This document shows, piece by piece, positions 21,474 to 33,852 of a stretch of 64,000 nt of DNA. How positions within the stretch are numbered: the first letter of the stretch is position 1; each line of letters opens with the position of its first letter. Made by a program: the position numbers and the translations under genes. A model generated the notes under the pieces. It did no database searches. It was not told the DNA's origin and saw only the letters and a program-made list of their open reading frames with translations. Location of the stretch: contig WHUX01000248.1 of assembly GCA_015179025.1 (NCBI GenBank), positions 1-64,000 on the forward strand. Direction: 5' to 3'. Source of the stretch: Terfezia claveryi (lineage: Eukaryota; Ascomycota; Pezizomycetes; Pezizales; Pezizaceae).

Positions 21474-23488
21474 GATATAAAACTAGGATCATGGATAGGT
21501 CAAAGACCATTGTGGTACATCAAACTATCATACTTCCACTCTAGAAAATTTAATCTAACACAACTTAATTATCCTATCTTTCATAAGAAATTATTAGCGA
21601 TTATTAACTCATTAAAATTTTTTAAAGTACAATTAAGAGGTCATAAGTTCACTATCCTTACGGACCACAAACTATTAGTAACCTTTTATACTCAAACACA
21701 TGCAAGCCAGAAATTGAGGCAATGGCAAGATTACCTAATGGAATTTGATACAAATATATAGCATATGGCAGGAAAGGAAAATTTGATAGCAGACACTCTA
21801 TCAAGAAAGTATAAATACTTGGACACTCCTACCACTAAGGATGATTATATTTCCAACAACATTGATCCTCCCAACCATACCTACAACTATAACATCTCTA
21901 CAAATGCTTTAAGAACTTTCCACTCACCAGAAACCTCCACTCAGAACAATATGGTTTCTGGCGGAGCTATCAATTTCAAGTATGTCAACTGCGACTTTAA
22001 CAAATGTCGTGGAAGAGCCGAAGAACTTAGACACTATATCTTCTGTCTATACTTTGATGGCATCCCAGACGAAGAAAGCGAATATAATATAATGAAGGAA
22101 GAAGAATCTTCAGATGATGAGACTCTATCTACTATACTAGAAGAAGTTTTCAACGGGTATGATCGTGTACCCAATATAAACAAGAACAAATCTTTAACAG
22201 TTCTTGGACTAAGATATAGGCCTCCATCTTCTGAAAATACTTAACAAAACACCCTCGCTTCCAAAGAAGTGAAGGAAATTGCCATTGACCTAGCTCATAG
22301 CAATTGGCAATAACACAAAAGGATACACTAGTCCTTTTCCCGAGATTTTTACTGTCCAGCTCATGGCAGCTCCCACGCCATGAACAACCGCATGTTCACT
22401 ATCGAAACATGTGCAATCTGCAACCATCTTAGATATGGCAGTTTGAACTTTGATCTGTCAGCCTCAGTTCTTAAGAAGGAGAAGGAATTCTTTACAACTC
22501 GTATTGCACATCTCATATCTGTAAATGAGCCTGAAAAGGAACTAGCACCAGTACAACAAACACCAGCTTATCCACCTCCACAAGCTCTCAGCCACGAAGA
22601 GGCTATCCAAGAAATCAGAGAATGAGCAAAAAGATAAATTACTAACAAACCAATATACCACACTCTCCAACCTAGCATTCAGTTTAGTAAGCCTACCGAA
22701 CAGATGAGCACTGGACAAATAGAACAGAAGATTATGAATACTCCTGTCACCCCACAACAACCATGAAATGCACCTTAACAACTAGCTACAACCACTAGCA
22801 GTAGCAATGTGATTCTGATCAACACTACTGCTGTCACCACTCATTCCAAAAAGCAAGTAGCTATTGACGAAGATTCAGCACCCTCTTTTATTCAAGACAC
22901 CAAAACCTCTAGACAGCGTTGTGATTTCTGTAAGTTCTTAGAACATAATGCTTCTACATGCAAGGAGAAGAAACTCACTATCAATAACTTCAATATAAGG
23001 ATCGAACCAACCCTCAACAAGCTCATTAAAGAGAAACACATCAATAATAGATGGGAAGACAATAAGGACTACTTCATTATACATTGGCTTGATCAAGGTA
23101 TAGGTATGAAAGCTGTATATCAATCATGCATAAGAGTATGTCCTATCTAGAAAAACTACTATGATACCTTTATAAACTGTAAGAATCATAGAAGAAAAAA
23201 TAGATTTTTTATATCAAGAACCGATAAAGACAATGGAGATTAGTCTTGCCCTTTACCTTTAACATTGAAGGTAAGAACTATCTCAAATTGGTTATTAAAG
23301 ATGCACATGAAGCAACCACTCATGGTGGCATTGAAAAAACAATGAAATATCTTACTGACTGATATGATTGCTAGTCCTTTGCAGAACTAACTAAGGACTA
23401 CATCAGAAGTTTTGATACTTGTCAATATACAAAGTATTCTAACAAGGTGCCACTTAGACTTGTAACCTCATTATATGTACCAAGCAGG
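21474..23488 (+). pseudogene. pol: C2, first part: RNase H to integrase N-terminus
   Basis: This is a second copy of element C's pol, starting abruptly in RNase H (DIKLGSWIGQ...). It includes the zinc-knuckle spacer and ends in the integrase H2C2 finger (HEATTHGGIE...SFDTCQYTKYS). Compared with C it has independent stops, and the first spacer knuckle is damaged. Element E interrupts it at 23489 with duplication gcagg (23484-23488 and 41687-41691), and pol continues at 41692. Its 5' half is absent from the window. Confidence 0.88.
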
Positions 23489-24022
23489 TGTGATGATGGC
23501 TCTGGGGAGAAGGTGACTAAGGGGTATGCCGGGGCAAGGGCAAGGCTAAGGTAATACATACACAGGAATGCTATGTATGTGACTTAGGAGAAAAGGCTAG
23601 GATGGGAGCAAGGGCGAGGGCGAGAGAGGCACACAGGAGTAGTAGGAGGCAGCAGGGCTACAGAGACAAAGCAAGGCAAGGAGGTTCGAGGGGTAGGCAG
23701 CAGGGCTGCAGAGTTGAGGTGAGATAAGGAGGTGCACAAGAGAGATGCACCAATATGGAGAGAAGCAAGGTCCTGTACTGGATATGCAAAACATTGGATG
23801 GGGATCCAATAACAGTGCGAGGGACAGGATCTATATATATATAACTCTGCTAGGGCAAGGAGGAAATAAGCTTCCCAAGATCCCTATCTCGGAAGCCAAG
23901 TAAGGTAATGATAACAATAACCCATCACCTGCGTTGCAGGTGATGCCAAGGGCAACAATAACAATGACCCATCACCTGCAATTGCAGGTGATGACAAAGA
24001 CAACAATGACAATAACCCTTTA

Positions 24023-26859
24023 CATCAGCAAAAAAAAATTTGCGTCAGGACGGACGACATCTTCATATGCGTTAGGTCGCTTCCCATCATTTAGGTGGTT
24101 GCGTCATGTGCTTCCTGTCAGCCAGTTTGCGTCCCGTGCTTCCTGTACCTTCTGTAGAGATGTTGCGTCCTCTGGCTTGCACATTGCGTCCCATACTTCC
24201 TGTTAGCCAGGTTGCATCTCGTGCTTCCTATTAGCAAGGCTGTGTCCCCTACTATTTATATATTCACGGCCTCTATATATGTATGAGTTCATGCATTCGC
24301 AGCCTTTGACTATGTATGTATTTATACATATTTGGGGAGGCTACAAATGCATGAATTAAAGGCCGTGAATGCACATATATATAGGGCACGAAAACATGAA
24401 TTCAATACATGATAAATCTCATGTTTAAATGTACTACATCCAGCTATTTCCCCCTCCGTACTAGATTGTTCACATAAGTAGAGGAGCTCCATTTGACGCC
24501 TTCTATAGAGCAGGTTCTTAGACAACTCCATGCAGGTTCTAAGACAGCATACGGAACAAGTTCTAAGAAACATTAAGGGGCTGGGGGATCTCCAAGCCAG
24601 ACTAGCAAATCCCCTATTTCAAAAGTGTGGCCGCCTGGGACTTGGAGGTTTTTTCCTGTCATGCCTTCCTAAGGCCACCGCACCATCATAGGGAGCTTGT
24701 TACGACGCTGATTTGTGGTCTCGTGAATGCGGACATCGAGGTTGATATGGTCGTTGATATTGAAGGCTCTGTAGGTAGCTCTGCACGCGGATATCTAGGC
24801 TGGTTTGCTCGCTGGATTCTAGGCTCATTTACACGGTGATTTCTAAGCTAATTTGCTCGCTCAATTCCAGACTCATTTGCTTGCTCAATTCCAGGCTCAT
24901 TTGCTCGCTCGATTCTAGGCTCATTTGCTCGCTGATATCCAGGCTCATTTCCTCGCTGATATCCAGGCTCATTTGCTCGCTCGATTCCAGGCTGATTTGC
25001 TCGCTGATATCCAGGCTCATTTTCTTGCTCGATTCCAGGCTCATTTGCTCGCTCAATTCCAGGCTCATTTGCTCGCTCATATCCAGGCTGATTTGCTCGC
25101 TCGATTCCAGGCTGATTTGCTCGCTAGGTTCTAGGCTCATTTGCTCGCTCATATCCAGGCTGATTTGCTCGCTCGATTCCAGGCTGATTTGCTCGCTAGG
25201 TTCTAGGCTCATTTGCTTGCTCGATTCCAGGCTCATTTGCTCGCTCGATTCCAGGCTCATTTGCTCGCTCAATTCCAGGCTCATTTGCTGGCTCAATTCC
25301 AGGCTCATTTGCTCGCTCATATCCAGGCTGATTTGCTCGCTCGATTCTAGGCTCGTTTGCTCGCTCATATCCAGGCTGATTTGCTCGCTGATATCCAGGC
25401 TATCTGCTCGCTCGATTCTAGACTTATTTGCTCGCTGATATCCAGGCTGATTTGCTCGCCCAATTCCAGGCTCATTTGCTCGCTCGATTCCAGGCTGATT
25501 TGCTCGCTCGATTCCAGGCTCATTTGCTAGTCGCTCGATTCCAGGCTCATTTGCTCGGTGATATCCAGGCTGATTTGATCGCTCGATTCCAGGCTCATTT
25601 GCTCGCTCATATCCAGGCTCATTTGCTCGCTCGATTCCAGGCTCATTTGCTCGCTCAATTCCAGGCTCATTTGCTCGCTCATATCCAGGCTGATTTGCTC
25701 GCTCGATTCCAGGCTGATTTGCTCGCTCGATTCTAGGCTCGTTTGCTAGCTCGATTCTAGGCTCATTTGCTCGCTCATATCCAGGCTGATTTGCTCGCTC
25801 GATTCTAGGCTCGTTTGCTCGGTGATATCCAGGCTCATTTGCTCGCTCGATTCCAGGCTCATTTGCTCGCTCAATTCCAGGCTCATTTGCTCGCTCATAT
25901 CCAGGCTGATTTGCTCGCTCGATTCTAGGCTCGTTTGCTCGCTCATATCCAGGCTGATTTGCTTGCTGATATCCAGGCTGATCTGCTCGCTCGATTCTAG
26001 ACTTATTTGCTCGCTGATATCTAGGCTGATTTGCTCGCCCAATTCCAGGCTCATTTGCTCGCTCGATTCCAGGCTGATTTGGTCGCTCGATTCCAGGCTC
26101 ATTTGCAAGTCGCTCGATTCCAGGCTCATTTGCTCGGTGATATACAGGCTGATTTGCTCGCTCGATTCCAGGCTCATTTGCACGCTGATTTCTAGGTCGA
26201 TTTGCACGGTGGATTCCAGGCTGATTTGCACGCTAATTTCTAGGTCGATTTGCCTGGTAGATTCCAGGCTGATTTGCACGCTGATTTCTGGGTCGATTTG
26301 CCCGGTGGATTTCAGGGTGATTTGCAGGTTGATTTCTAGGTCGATTTGCACGGTGGATACCAGGCTTATTTGTACGGTGATATGGCACTGATTTGGGCAA
26401 TGATTTTGGTTTTAGGCGTGTTTAGCTAGCTAGTTTTAGAGATATTATCAGAATCAATTACATTTTTGGAAATACATAGAATGCAGGTATCAAGCGCGAT
26501 CGCAAGGCCGCGCCTATATTTGCGTCAGATGGTGAACTTAAACATAGTGAGATTTTGCATGCGTACAGGAAGAACAATACTTCATGTGCGTATGATATAA
26601 TAGGTGCGTGTCATGAAATATGGATTTAAATTAGCTGCGCAGTGTAAGTATTATAAGATAGGTGTACATCAGGAAATATGGATTAAAATTAGTTGCATAG
26701 GAAAAGTATTATAAAATAATTGTGCGTCAGGAAATATTAATTTAAATGATTTGCATCAGGACGGAGCGCATGGCTATAGTTGGCTTCTGAATCTCGAGTT
26801 TTGCAAAAGAGCTTCATGTGCTTCCGAAGCACCTGACGCAAACTTTTTTTTTGCTGATG
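24023..26859. mobile_element. TIR element G carrying a 24-bp satellite
   Basis: The left end CATCAGCAAAAAAAAATTTG (then CGTCAGG) is mirrored at the right end, giving TIRs of about 27 bp with a 1-nt length difference. TA flanks both sides (24021-24022, 26860-26861). The E LTR reads on uninterrupted across the site, as checked against the 5' LTR near 41630. Subterminal DNA is rich in GCGTC(C/A) motifs. The interior has a 1.5-kb minisatellite and no transposase. H (58209-60624) has the same kind of termini, so the two form a family. Confidence 0.82.
24740..26395. repeat. 24-bp minisatellite, about 65 copies
   Basis: Tandem units of the form ATTTGCTCGCTCGATTCCAG(GCTC) fill the interior of G, degenerating at both edges (24740-24840 and 26170-26395). 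Variants exchange CGATTCC for CATATCC or GATATCC in a higher-order pattern. Because 24 is divisible by 3, long ORFs run on both strands: an octapeptide SLESSEQM-like repeat on minus and CSLDSRLI-like on plus. I regard these as consequences of the repeat, not genes. Confidence 0.93.
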
Positions 26860-27050
26860 TACCTGCGATTTAAGGTGATGGCGAGGACAACTGAGTACAC
26901 GGTTGTGACACTATCCCCTCTTTAGGCTAGAGCTCCAGTGACTAGGAGGCCTAGGCATGACAATTGGCAAAATCAATACAGAAAACAACAACAAGAGTAA
27001 AAACAAGAACCCCAACTCCAAACAACAACAAGAACACAAAGGGTCTAACA

Positions 27051-29287
27051 TCATTCAGCTGGGTGAGGCTTCCTTAGGTATCGTTGGTGGAATAAGGTGA
27101 CCAAGTCCTATGCGTTTTCCAAGTCTTCCGTAGGTTGTCAGGTAGTCTCCTCGTCCTCTAACTATTTGACCTTGTATTGCAGATGACCGTATCTCTTCCT
27201 CGAGTTCAATACCTCTTCAACCTCCCACTCCTCTTCCCCCTCGATTACCACAGGAGGAGGAGGAGGATGTTTCTGCCCTGGAAGGTAATCGTCAACCACT
27301 GGCTCAATTTCTGATACGTATACAACCGGGTGGCGTTTGATGTCCTTGGGGAACCTCAATCGATAGGCATGAGTGCCCATAGTGGCCATCACCTCGAATG
27401 GACCCAGGAACTTATAGTCGAGCTTGCGAGGTGGCCGTTCCATCTGGAAGTGCCTGCTGTAGAGCCACACCTTATCTCTTAGCTAATACCTATGAGTTGG
27501 CAACCGTAATCCGTTGGCATATTCAGCTTGCCTAGCTTGCGCATATCCCAGCTCGGCTTTCAGGGTAGAGTGGAGCTCCACAATTCTAGCTGTAAACTCT
27601 TTGGCTGGGAGATAGATTCTCTGCAGATGCGCCAGAGCATCCACGAATCAGGGGTGCCAACCGTAATTGGCTAGGAAGGGGGAGGTTTTCGAGGACTCCA
27701 AGAACTGGTTGTTAGCGTGAATTCACAGGTCGCTAGCAATGAAACCCAGTTGTTGTGCTGGTAATTGACGAAAGCCCTCAAATATTGCTCCATGATGGTA
27801 TTCATCCTCTCCGATTGGCCATCCATCTAGAGATGGTAAGCTGTTGACAGACGAACTTTGATCCCCAGAAGTTCGTAGAAGGCTTGCCAGAATTCTGAGG
27901 TAAACTGGGGCCTACGGTTAGACACAATAGATTCAGGGAGGCCATAGTACTAGAATACATTATTGAGGTAGAGGTTGGCTAATCTCGGAGCGGAGCATAT
28001 ATCCCGGCAAGGTATAACATGCCTCATCTTTATTAATTGGTCTACCACTATCAGGATGGCGTTAAACCCTGTATCTTCTGGCAATCCCGTCACGAAGTCC
28101 ATAGTTAGGTGCAGCCAGAGTCGATCCGGGATGTCCAGAAGTTTCAGGGTCCTGTATGGGGCATGGTGGACAAGCTTAGAACATTTGCAAACATGGCAAT
28201 TCCGTATATACCGTTCCATGTCCTTCCACTAGTCAATTCATATGTATTCCCTAGCTAGCAGCTCCAATATTTTAGCCACCCTAGAGTGACCTACAATTAG
28301 GCTGTCGTGGTGTTCCTTGATCAATCGCAGATGCAGTTCTCCTTCCGGTACATAGAGCCGTTCGAGGTAGTAGAGGATGCCCTCCTAGATGGTACACTCA
28401 CTCAGGGAAATCTTAGGGTAGCAGCGCTGGCTGGAATCCACTGCAGCGATAATGTCTTTGGCCAGTGGGTCATCTGCATATACCCTTTTTACCTGTTGTT
28501 GGAGATCACTTCCAGTATCTGCATTAGCCTCGACATCTACAATCTCAGCTTCGATATTCACAATATCAGCTTCAGCCTTAGCCTCAGCCAGAATGGCAGC
28601 CAGGTCAAGATTTTTCACCTTTAGTACCACCTGGTTCTGGTATTTTAGCCTTTTATCTCCCCCCTTAAGGAGATCTCCTGATCACCTAGTCAGTGCGTCT
28701 AGTTTCCTACCAGCCTTTCCTAGCCAGTACTTGATTTTAAAGTTGAATCAGGATAGGAATTCCAACCACCTAGCCTGCCGGCGATTCAGCAGCTTAGTAG
28801 TTGTGAAGTATTCCAGGTTCTTATGGTTGGAAAGGACCTCGATAACTCCCTTTGCTGACTCCAGGTAGTGCCTCCATTCCTCAAAAGCCCGCACAATAGC
28901 CATTAATTCCTTATCATAGATCTCGTAATTACACTCCGCCGGGGAGTGCTTTTTGGAGAAATAGGCCACTGAGTGGAGGCTTCCATTGACATACTGGGTC
29001 AAGATTCTAGCTGAGACATAGTCAGAGGAGTCCATTTCTATGATGTACTTACTATTGGGGTCAAAATAGGCCAGGATTAGGGCTGAGCAGAAGGCTTCCT
29101 TGAGGTTCTAGAAGGCAGATTAGGCTTCTGGATTCCAGTCGAAATGCCGGTCTTTTTTGGTCAAGACAGTGAGGTGGGCTACGATCTTCGAATATCCTAG
29201 GATAAAACGCCAGTAAAAGTTGGCGAACCTCAGGAATACCTGAACATCTTTGAGGTTGGCAAAGGTTTCCCAATCCTGGATTGCCGT
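27051..29287 (-). pseudogene. pol: Element E pol, 3' part: RT end to chromodomain
   Basis: Downstream of the D insertion the minus strand continues with the RT/RNase H connection (LKDVQVFLRFANF), RNase H ([17 protein letters not shown]...[13 protein letters not shown]) and an Ala/Glu/Asp-rich linker. Integrase follows (CHVCKCSK; TMDFVTGLPED; SNRRPQF with the D changed to N; DGQSERMN), then an SH3-like barrel (YKFLGPFEV) and a chromodomain (EEEWEVEEVLNSRKRYG). A 1-nt deletion near 27717 changes frame, and stops are frequent. The end at 27051-27053 is the family stop, PAE-stop. Confidence 0.87.
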
Positions 29288-29805
29288 TATAACGATAGCT
29301 CTGGGGGCAAGGCAACCAAGGGGTATGCCGGGGCAAGGGCAAGGCTAGGATAACACATACGTAGGAACGCTACGTGTGTGACCAGGGGGAGGCTGAGATA
29401 GGAGGCAAGGGCAAGAGGCAAGAGGGGCAGAGGGCAGGGAACATGAGATACGCGGAAGCAGTTGCCGCGTGTGTCAAGGTGGGCAGCAGAGCTGCAGAGT
29501 CGAGGCAAGACAAGGAGGTGCACAAGGGAGATACACCAACGTGGAGAGAAGCAAGGCCCTGTATTGGATATACAAGACGTTGGATGGGGATCCAATGACA
29601 GTACAAGGGACAGGCTCTATATATACATAAATTGGTCAGGGCAAGGGGGGGAATAAGCTTCTCTATCTCGGAAGCCAAGGAAAAAGTAACGATAACGATA
29701 ACCCATCACCTGCGATCGCAGGTGATGACAAAGACAAAGACAACAATGGCAATGACCCGTCACCTGTGATCGCAGGTGATGACAACTGAACATACGGTTG
29801 TTACA
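29288..29805 (-). repeat. 3' LTR of element D
   Basis: This 518-bp LTR appears in plus orientation as TATAACGATAG...GTTGTTACA. The reversed polypurine tract (ctatccctccttta) follows it. U3 holds a perfect 22-bp palindrome (29705-29726) centred on CACCTGCGATCGCAGGTG, and a second, one-mismatch copy near 29761-29780. Confidence 0.93.
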
Positions 29806-29944
29806 CTATCCCTCCTTTAGGCTGGAGCTCCAGCACTAGGAGGCCTGGGCATGATAACTGGCAAAATCAACACAGAAGACAACAACAATGGTAGAAACAA
29901 GAACCCCAACTCCAAACAACAACAAGAATGCAAAAGGTGTGACT

Positions 29945-32900
29945 TCATTCAACTGGGCGAGGCTTCCTCGAGTATCGTTGGTGGAACAGGGTAACCAAAT
30001 CCTGTGCATTCTCCAAGTCCTCCGCAAGTTGCCAGGTAGTCTCCTCATCCCCTAATCACTTGATCTTATACTGAACTTATCCATAGCATTTCCTTGAGTC
30101 TAGTACCTCCTCAACCTCCCACTTCTCTTCACCTGCGATCACCACTGGAGGAGGTGAGGGGTACTTTTGCCTGGGAAGGGGATGGTCGGCGGCTGGCTCG
30201 ATCTCCGAGACATGAATGACCGGATGGCGCTTGATATCCTTGGGAAACCTCAGCCGATAAGCATGAGTGCCCACAGCTGCTAACACCTCATAGGGGCCTA
30301 GGAACTTGTGATCCAGCTTGCGAGATGGCCGTTCCGTTCGGAAGTGCCTGCTGGAGAGCTACACCTTGTCTCTTGGCTGATATCTAGGGGCTGGCAACCG
30401 TGATCCATTGGCATACTCAGCTTGCCAGGCTTGCACATATCCCAGCTCGGCTTTCAGGGTACGGTGGAGTTCAGTGATTCCAACCGCGAACTCCTTAGCT
30501 AGGGGGAGGGCTTTTTGCAGGGGCGCCAGGGCATCTACGAACTGGGGGTGTCAACCGTAATTTGCCAGGAAAGGGGAGGTTTTGGAGGATTCCGAGAACT
30601 GGTTGTTCGCGGTGAATTCGCAGGTGGCCAGCAATGAAACCCAGTTATCCTGCTAGTAATTGATAAAGGCCTGCAGATATTGCTCCATAATGGCGTTCAT
30701 CCTCTCCAATTGGCCGTCCGTCTGGGGGTGATATGCCATTGACAGGCGTACTTTGATCCCCAGAAGTTCGCAGAAGGCTTGCAAGAATTCTGAGGTAAAC
30801 TGAGGGCCACGGTCGAATACGATCGACTCAGGAAGGCCATGATATCAGAATACATTGTTGAGGTAGAGGTTGGCTAACTCTGGGGCAGAGCAGGTGTCCC
30901 GGCAAGGTATAACATGCCTCATCTTCGTCAACCGATCTACCACCATCAAGATGGCATTGAACCCCGAATCTTCTGGCAACCCTGTCACGAAGTCCATAGT
31001 CAGGTGCAGCCACGGCCGATCAGGGATATCCAGAGGTTTCAGGGTCCTATACGAGGCATGGCAGACAGGCTTAGCACGCTTGCAAACGTGGCAGTTCTGT
31101 ACGTACCACTCCATGTCCTTCCATTGGTTAATCTATATGTATTCCCTGGCCAGAAGCTCTAACGTTTTGGCCACTCCAGGGTGACCTGCAACCAGGCTGT
31201 CATGGTGTTCCTTAATCAATCGAAGGCGCAGCTCTCCTTCCGGCACATACAGCCTTTCGAGGTGGTAGAGGAGGCCTTCCTGGACGGTATACTCGGCTAG
31301 GGAGATCTTGGGGTGGCGGCGCTAGCCAGAATCCACTGCGGTGATAATTTCCTTGGCCAGGGGGTCGTTCTTATATGCCTGTCTCACTAGTTGTTGGAGG
31401 TCAGCCTCAGCTTCCACATCAGCCTCAGCCTCAGCTTCAGCTTCTGCAAGGGTATTGGCCGCCAGGTCGATATTTTCGGGTTTCAGTACCACCTGATTCT
31501 GGTACTTCAGCCTTTCATCCCCCCTTTAGGGAGATCTCCTGATCTCCTGGTCAGTGCATCCGGCTTACCCCCAGCCTTTCCCGGCCGATACCTTATCTTG
31601 AAGTTAAACTGAGAGAGGAATTCCGACCACCTAGCCTGTCGGCGATTTAGCAATTTGGTGGTTGTGAAGTACTCAAGGTTCTTATGGTCAGAGAGGACCT
31701 CGATAACCCCCTTTGCCGATTCCAAGTGTGGTCTCCATTCCTCGAATGCTCGCACAATGGCCATTAACTCCTCATCATAGATTTCGTAATTACACTCCGC
31801 CGGGGAGTGCTTTTTGGAGAAATAGGCCACTGGGTAGAGGACTCCATCGACATACTGAGACAGGATTCCGGCGGAGACATAGTCGGAGGCGTCTGTTTCT
31901 ACGATGCACTCGCTATCAGAGTCAAAATAGGCTAGGATTGGGGCTGAGCAGAAGGCTTCCTTTAGGTTCTGGAAGGCGGATTGGGCTTCTGGATTCCAGT
32001 GGAAGGCCCTTTTTGTCAGGTGTGAGCCAGCTTCTACCTTTGTTTTCGTCAAGGCCATCAGGGGTGCTGCAATTCTTGAGTATCCCAGGATAAATCGGTG
32101 GTAGAAGTTGGCAAATCCTAGGAAGGCCTGCACATCCTTCAAATTGGCTGGGGTTTCCTACTCTTGGATTGTAGCAACTTTAGCGAGGTCTATCCTAATA
32201 CCTTCCGTAGTTATGATCAAGCCCAGGTACTTTACCTCTTGGACTTGGAATTCGCATTTTTTAGGCTTAAGGTACAGCCCAGCCTGCTCCAGCTTCTCCA
32301 AGACTTACCTGACATGGATTTTGTGCTCTGCAAGAGTATCTGAATAGATCAAGATATCATCGAGGTAAGCCGCGCAGAACACGTCCAGGAAGTCTCGCAG
32401 AGTGTTGTTAATAAAGTGTTGGAAAGAGGCCGGGGCATTTGTTAAGCAGAAGGGCATGATGTTGTACTCGAAGTAGCTGTAACGTGTCCGGAAGGCAGTT
32501 TTCCACTCCTCCCCCTCAGCGATCCGTACCAGGTTGTACGCCCCTCTCAAGTCCAATTTGGTGAACTATTTTGCCTTGGAAAGCCTGGCTAATGTCTCCT
32601 GAATTAGGGGTAGGGGGTACCTGTTTTTGACCGTTATCTCGTTTAGGCCCCGATAATCGACACACAACCAGAGAGAGCCGTCCGATTTCTTCACGAAAAG
32701 TACTGTAGTACCCACTAGTAAGGAGCTGTGGCGAATAAAGCTCTTGTTGAGGTTTTCCTCCAAGTATTTCTTCAAAGCTTCCAGCTCCAACTGGGACATT
32801 CTGTAGAGGGGCCCATAGGGAGGGGTTTTACCCTCTATCAGCGGAATCGTGTGGTCATATGGCTGGTGGGGTATGAGTTTTTCTGTGGTCTTTTCCGAGA

Positions 32901-33704
32901 ACAGGTCGATGAATTCGTGGTATTCGTCCGGGACTATGGACTTCCACTCCTCCTTCGACCAGGTCTTACCAATCTCCAGATTTACCCCATGTATGGACAG
33001 AGCATGAGCCTTCAGCTTGTGCCTCCTGGTGAGGTAAGCGAAAGCCCCTGCCCCGATAAAGCTAATGTTGAGGGACTTTGAGGGACCAGGAGAGCCAAGA
33101 GACGCGGGAGGGACAGGGGGCACGGGGGAATTGGCATCGATGTGCGCGGACGGGTGTGCCACCTGGATCAGGTGCATTATCAGGGGTGGCAAGGCACACA
33201 GCCCAGTAACGGTAGCCCTCGGATTCCCGCAGTGCTTTTTGCAATACTGGCTGTTGAACTGCAGGGTATAAGAGCCAAAGCTGACTGATACATCATGCAT
33301 TCTCAGCCATGGGATTCTGAGTACAATCGGGTATTTGAGCTTTGTCACAAACATTGGGAGGTCCTCCGAATGGTCTCCAATGGCACTGGGCAGACATGCG
33401 AGGTCGGTAATAACCTCAGAAGAGATGGGGCGGCCATCAATGACGTCAAGAAGATGGGGGGTCTTTAACTTGGAGGTTGGTATGGAATTTTTATTGACGA
33501 AGGTCTGATCAATAAATGCAATTCCCGAAGCACCACAATCTATGAGAGCTGATGTTACCATTGTTTTACTATTGAATTTAACAGTTATTGGTACTACAAA
33601 ATGCTCGCCAAACAAGCGAGATTCATCAACAGATATAGGTGCAGGCAAAGAAAACGCAGACAAAGATAAATAACTCTGGGCAGGTCCCTTGTTAGTGTCA
33701 GTAA
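29945..33704 (-). pseudogene. pol: pol of element D
   Basis: Protease (LIDCGASGIAF at about 33540, LRIPWLRMHD), a short proline linker, RT ([28 protein letters not shown] near 32360, intact) and RNase H ([26 protein letters not shown]) are readable. Integrase (CHVCKRAK; TMDFVTGLPEDSG; FDRGPQF; DGQLERMN) and a chromodomain (EEKWEVEEVLDSRKCYG) ending at TGA 29945-29947 follow. Frame 33663-31520 is continuous apart from single-base nonsense changes. One G is missing from a G run near 31520 (6 Gs against 7 in B), shifting the integrase half. About ten stops remain. It begins by -1 frameshift from gag. Confidence 0.92.
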
Positions 33705-33729
33705 CTAGGCAAGGGACTCCCCTTTTCCC
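33685..33729 (-). promoter_or_regulatory. Putative -1 frameshift signal of element D
   Basis: On the minus strand the heptamer G GGA AAA (33729-33723) is in phase with gag. A 6-nt spacer and a stem pairing TCCCTTGCCTAGT with ACTAACAAGGGA (one C/A mismatch from a probable G-to-A change) follow, and the stem encloses the gag stop. Pol is open in the -1 frame. This is the best-preserved example of the signal seen also at 1986-2030 and 39919-39963. Confidence 0.68.
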
Positions 33730-33852
33730 GACTCTTTAACTTCCTCGATCCGTGACTCGGAGATGGCATGAGCGGCCAGGGGGCGGTTTTTTCGGAGGGG
33801 ACATACCACAATAAAGTGGTCCCCTTTTCCACATGCAATGCATAACCCATTA

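Larger units (their letters stand above)
23489..26910 (-). repeat. 3' LTR of E, split by element G
   Basis: In plus orientation it begins TGTGATGATGGC (23489) and ends GGTTGTGACA (26910). The LTR parts are 23489-24022 and 26862-26910, together 583 bp as in the 5' LTR. U3 contains several copies of a palindromic CACCTGCGATTGCAGGTG-type unit. The reversed polypurine tract (ctatcccctcttta) follows at 26911. Confidence 0.9.

Noticed and set aside
24829..26391. Long ORFs of octapeptide repeats on both strands
   Set aside because: They arise from a 24-bp unit divisible by three. There is no start context or non-repeat domain, so I list the satellite, not a gene.
31391..33271. Plus-strand ORFs of 70-126 codons opposite D pol
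   Set aside because: Shadows of the minus-strand pol frame, with no domain of their own.
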